In this document: positions 61,697 to 64,000 of the stretch, one piece after another | How positions within the stretch are numbered: position 1 is the first letter of the stretch | Layout: each line of letters starts with the position of its first letter | Source: a virus | DNA length: 64,000 nucleotides | Reading direction: 5' to 3' (one strand) | Virus record (IMG/VR): IMGVR_UViG_3300046170_000378 | Coordinates: 1-64,000 of that record | The notes under the pieces: model-generated | What the model was told of the DNA's origin: nothing | The model's input: only the letters and a program-made list of their open reading frames with translations | Database searches by the model: none | Translations under genes and position numbers: made by a program

Positions 61697-63408
61697 ATGA
61701 AATTATCGAAAGTGGATTAGATTCTAATGTATTTGGAAAAGACTTTAAGTTTAGAAAAAACCAACGTGAAATTATTACAAAAATATGCGAAGCTTATCTA
61801 AAAGATCCGGATTCAACAGTTGTCATAGATGCGCCAACGGGCTCAGGCAAATCTCTTATCGCAATGTGGTCTTCATACGTTCTCAAAGAATTGGGGAATC
61901 GAGGTTATCTTGTCACAAGCGATCTTACATTGCAAGATCAATACGAGTCGGACTTCATGAGGCTCAAACTGAATTGGCCTTCAATTCGAGGTGTTGACAA
62001 TTATGAATGTTCTGTAAACGGCTTGCCGTTTTCATTAGGTGATTGTAAACTTAAAGGCTTAGGTTACGAGGCCGCTAAAGAATTATCTTGTTACAATTCG
62101 TGTGAGTATCTACAAAACAGATCGAGAGCAATTAATCAACCTGTCGCTTTACTAAATTACGCGTTTTGGTTAATTCAACGAAATTATGTAGATGCTAAAA
62201 TGAAATTAGATGATAGACCTATTCCATTTGAAAAAAGAGATTTTGTGTTTTTTGACGAAGCACATAAAATAGATGAAATTGTTCAAAACCATTTTAGTCC
62301 GAGAGTTGATCCTTCCTTAGTAGATAAAATCTTAGACGCAACTAAATTTTCAAATAAACAAGGATTTGGTAGTAGTGCATATACTAGAGGTAAATTAACA
62401 AGCCTAGTTAATGACATGATGAAAGGTGATAAGACAACTGTTTTTGAGGCTCTTCAGGAATTTGACGCTATTCTCAAAGTATATGGTAAAATTAAAAATG
62501 AAGGAAGTAAAGTAGCTAAATTAAGATATAAAAATCAAACACTTCCAAGAGATTGGCAAAAGGCATTCGGGCTATTCGATAGATTAAAAGACACTCACTG
62601 TAAAATAAACGATTATGTTGCATTGATAAAAACAGTAGGTGTTGATAAAATGGTACTGGATCAGAGAGAAGAAGAATCAACATTTAAATGTGTTGAAGAA
62701 GCTCTTATGATTAATAAGTATTTACATGAACAGTCTGGATTTAAAGTATTTATGAGTGCAACTATTGGTGATCCTAGATCTTTTGTAAAAATTATGGGAA
62801 TCAAGAACGCTCAGTTTATTAGATTAGACAATGCGTTCAATTATGATAAATCTCCAGTGGTTTTTATTAATAGGCACAAATTAACATATAGAGAGAAAGT
62901 TAAAAGTCTACCACATGTGGTTGCTATCTTAGATCAAATCATAGACAAGCATAAGGGTCAGCGTGGAATCATTCACACAGGATCATATGAGTTTACTAAT
63001 TATATTAAACAGAACACTAAGCATCCTTTTAGAATTATGGATTATGAAAATTCTAAAGAGAAGGCTGGGATGATTGATCTATTCAAGAAAAAAGAAAATG
63101 CTATATTAATGGGACCATCTCTGTTAGAAGGGTTAGATCTTAAAGACGATACTAGTAGATTTCAAATATTTTTTAAAGTACCTTATCCTAATTTAAACGA
63201 GCCTCTTATTAAAGCCAAATTAAATACATCTAATGAGTGGTATGATTGGAAAACTGGCATTAGTGTTATGCAAGGTGTAGGTAGATCTGTAAGAAGTGAA
63301 GATGATTGGGCTATTACATATATCCTGGACGCTAGCTTTAAAAACCTGATAAATAAGAAGGGATTCTTCCCTCCATCCTTTTTAGAAAGGCTTAAAACTA
63401 TAAAATAA
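61678..63408 (+). CDS. XPD/DinG-like Fe-S DNA helicase
   Basis: 576 residues, superfamily 2. APTGSGKS is Walker A and FVFFDEAHKID the DEAH box. Between them four cysteines (YECSVNG, GDCKLKG, LSCYNSCEYL) have the arrangement of the XPD/DinG iron-sulfur cluster. MSATIGDP and VMQGVGRSVRSEDDWA are helicase motifs III/VI. It would unwind DNA 5' to 3' in repair or replication restart. It overlaps the dCMP deaminase gene by 19 bases. Confidence 0.88.
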   Translation: MLERGINEIIESGLDSNVFGKDFKFRKNQREIITKICEAYLKDPDSTVVIDAPTGSGKSLIAMWSSYVLKELGNRGYLVTSDLTLQDQYESDFMRLKLNWPSIRGVDNYECSVNGLPFSLGDCKLKGLGYEAAKELSCYNSCEYLQNRSRAINQPVALLNYAFWLIQRNYVDAKMKLDDRPIPFEKRDFVFFDEAHKIDEIVQNHFSPRVDPSLVDKILDATKFSNKQGFGSSAYTRGKLTSLVNDMMKGDKTTVFEALQEFDAILKVYGKIKNEGSKVAKLRYKNQTLPRDWQKAFGLFDRLKDTHCKINDYVALIKTVGVDKMVLDQREEESTFKCVEEALMINKYLHEQSGFKVFMSATIGDPRSFVKIMGIKNAQFIRLDNAFNYDKSPVVFINRHKLTYREKVKSLPHVVAILDQIIDKHKGQRGIIHTGSYEFTNYIKQNTKHPFRIMDYENSKEKAGMIDLFKKKENAILMGPSLLEGLDLKDDTSRFQIFFKVPYPNLNEPLIKAKLNTSNEWYDWKTGISVMQGVGRSVRSEDDWAITYILDASFKNLINKKGFFPPSFLERLKTIK

Positions 63409-63989
63409 TGGCATACACATCAATAATTATTGACGACTTTTATGAAAACCCAGATGATGTTAGAGAATTTGCACTAACTCAAGAATATAATGTTAGTGGC
63501 AATTTTCCTGGTAATAGGACGATTCCATTTTTAAACGAAAGCACAGCCGGACACATTGCTGAACACATCGAGCCATATCATGGTAAAATATCATGGGTTA
63601 CAGAAGAATATACGGGTGCTTTTCAATACACAACACAAGAAGATAGAAGTTGGATCCATGCTGATGAAAATAATCATTGGGCTGGAGTTTTATATTTAAC
63701 ACCTAACGCACCTCTTTCTGGTGGAACTGGAATTTTTAAACATAAGGCAACCAACACGTATAAAATACCAAGACTGCCGTCAGGTGAAATAAACGAACCA
63801 ATGATGGAATTAATTTATCAAGACTCAAGGGATATGACAAAATGGGAAATGGTAGATTTTATTGGTAATAAGTATAATAGATTAGTCATTTATCAAGGTG
63901 ATCTTTTTCATTCTTCACTTGACTATTTTGGAACAGATATTAACAATGGAAGATTGTTTCAAACATTCTTTTTTGACACAGAAAAATAA
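63408..63989 (+). CDS. DUF6445-like 2OG-Fe(II) oxygenase-related protein
   Basis: 193 residues. SWIHADENNHWAGVLYL has the His-x-Asp iron motif, GDLFHSSLDYFG the distal His, and NGRLFQTFFFD the 2-oxoglutarate-binding Arg, in the order of double-stranded beta-helix oxygenases. It shares one base with the helicase stop. The substrate is unknown. It is 22 kb from the collagen cassette, so a separate role is likely. Confidence 0.75.
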   Translation: MAYTSIIIDDFYENPDDVREFALTQEYNVSGNFPGNRTIPFLNESTAGHIAEHIEPYHGKISWVTEEYTGAFQYTTQEDRSWIHADENNHWAGVLYLTPNAPLSGGTGIFKHKATNTYKIPRLPSGEINEPMMELIYQDSRDMTKWEMVDFIGNKYNRLVIYQGDLFHSSLDYFGTDINNGRLFQTFFFDTEK

Positions 63990-64000
63990 ACAATATGGGA

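Noticed and set aside
1-64000. CRISPR array, integrase, transposase or attachment sites
   Set aside because: No spaced direct repeats of CRISPR type and no recombinase motif were seen; the only long repeats are coding collagen blocks and promoter modules.

Overview
The window looks like part of the genome of a large tailed double-stranded DNA phage (Caudoviricetes, T4-like in several traits). It carries phage-type nucleotide metabolism (ThyA, a ThyA paralogue with dCMP-hydroxymethylase character, dCMP deaminase), long fibre genes, PhoH, RNase HII, UvdE and a PNK-type phosphatase. It has no rRNA, no tRNA that I could recognise, and no integrase. The DNA is AT-rich. Most starts are preceded by A-rich sequence without a Shine-Dalgarno motif, and the phage-encoded bS21-like protein resembles Bacteroidetes forms, so I infer a Bacteroidetes (probably marine flavobacterial) host. 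About 29 frame breaks occur, and every one I could resolve is a +1 insertion. That argues for a systematic sequence error rather than gene decay, so broken genes are annotated as whole CDSs.

Layout. (1) 1-5300: a minus-strand bank of mostly small early-type genes (RadA-like ATPase, DUF932-like protein, membrane peptides), many with their own copy of a conserved promoter module; one copy appears to drive a small structured RNA. (2) 5300-6650: a G+C-rich, repeat-containing island between the divergent gene banks, with a few candidate small genes. (3) 6680-16085: plus-strand metabolic and proteostasis genes: methylglyoxal synthase, cysteine synthase, ThyA, a LOG-family enzyme, a YkuK-like RNase H fold, a ClpC-like ATPase, a dCMP hydroxymethylase-like enzyme and ClpP. 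(4) 16128-38351: a virion fibre region with four collagen-like proteins, a fibritin-like coiled coil, an ILEI-domain protein and three glycosyltransferases. (5) 38455-41380: a 2OG-Fe(II) oxygenase, a glycosyltransferase, and a GT25 plus lysyl-hydroxylase fusion, apparently a collagen-modification cassette. (6) 41398-49594: tandem ATP-grasp proteins, an exonuclease, Hsp20, DnaJ, bS21, PhoH and small proteins with UVR-like tails. (7) 49627-55434: RNase HII, nucleotidase, phosphatase, UvdE and small membrane proteins. (8) 55507-61117: proteins with T4-like capsid-targeting N-termini, including a metalloprotease and a 1330-residue probable polyprotein. (9) 61190-63989: dCMP deaminase, an Fe-S XPD/DinG-like helicase and a further 2OG oxygenase-like protein.

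Two regulatory layers are visible. Early-type genes follow a TTGTCA-N11-TATATTAGTA module on either strand. Structural and capsid-cargo genes follow GATATATAAT, usually directly after a strong terminator, as expected of a phage late promoter. The main proposals are (a) hydroxylation and glycosylation of phage collagen-like fibres, (b) a set of capsid-packaged proteins released by a gp21-type protease, including a polyprotein, and (c) takeover of host translation and proteolysis through bS21 and a phage ClpC/ClpP pair.
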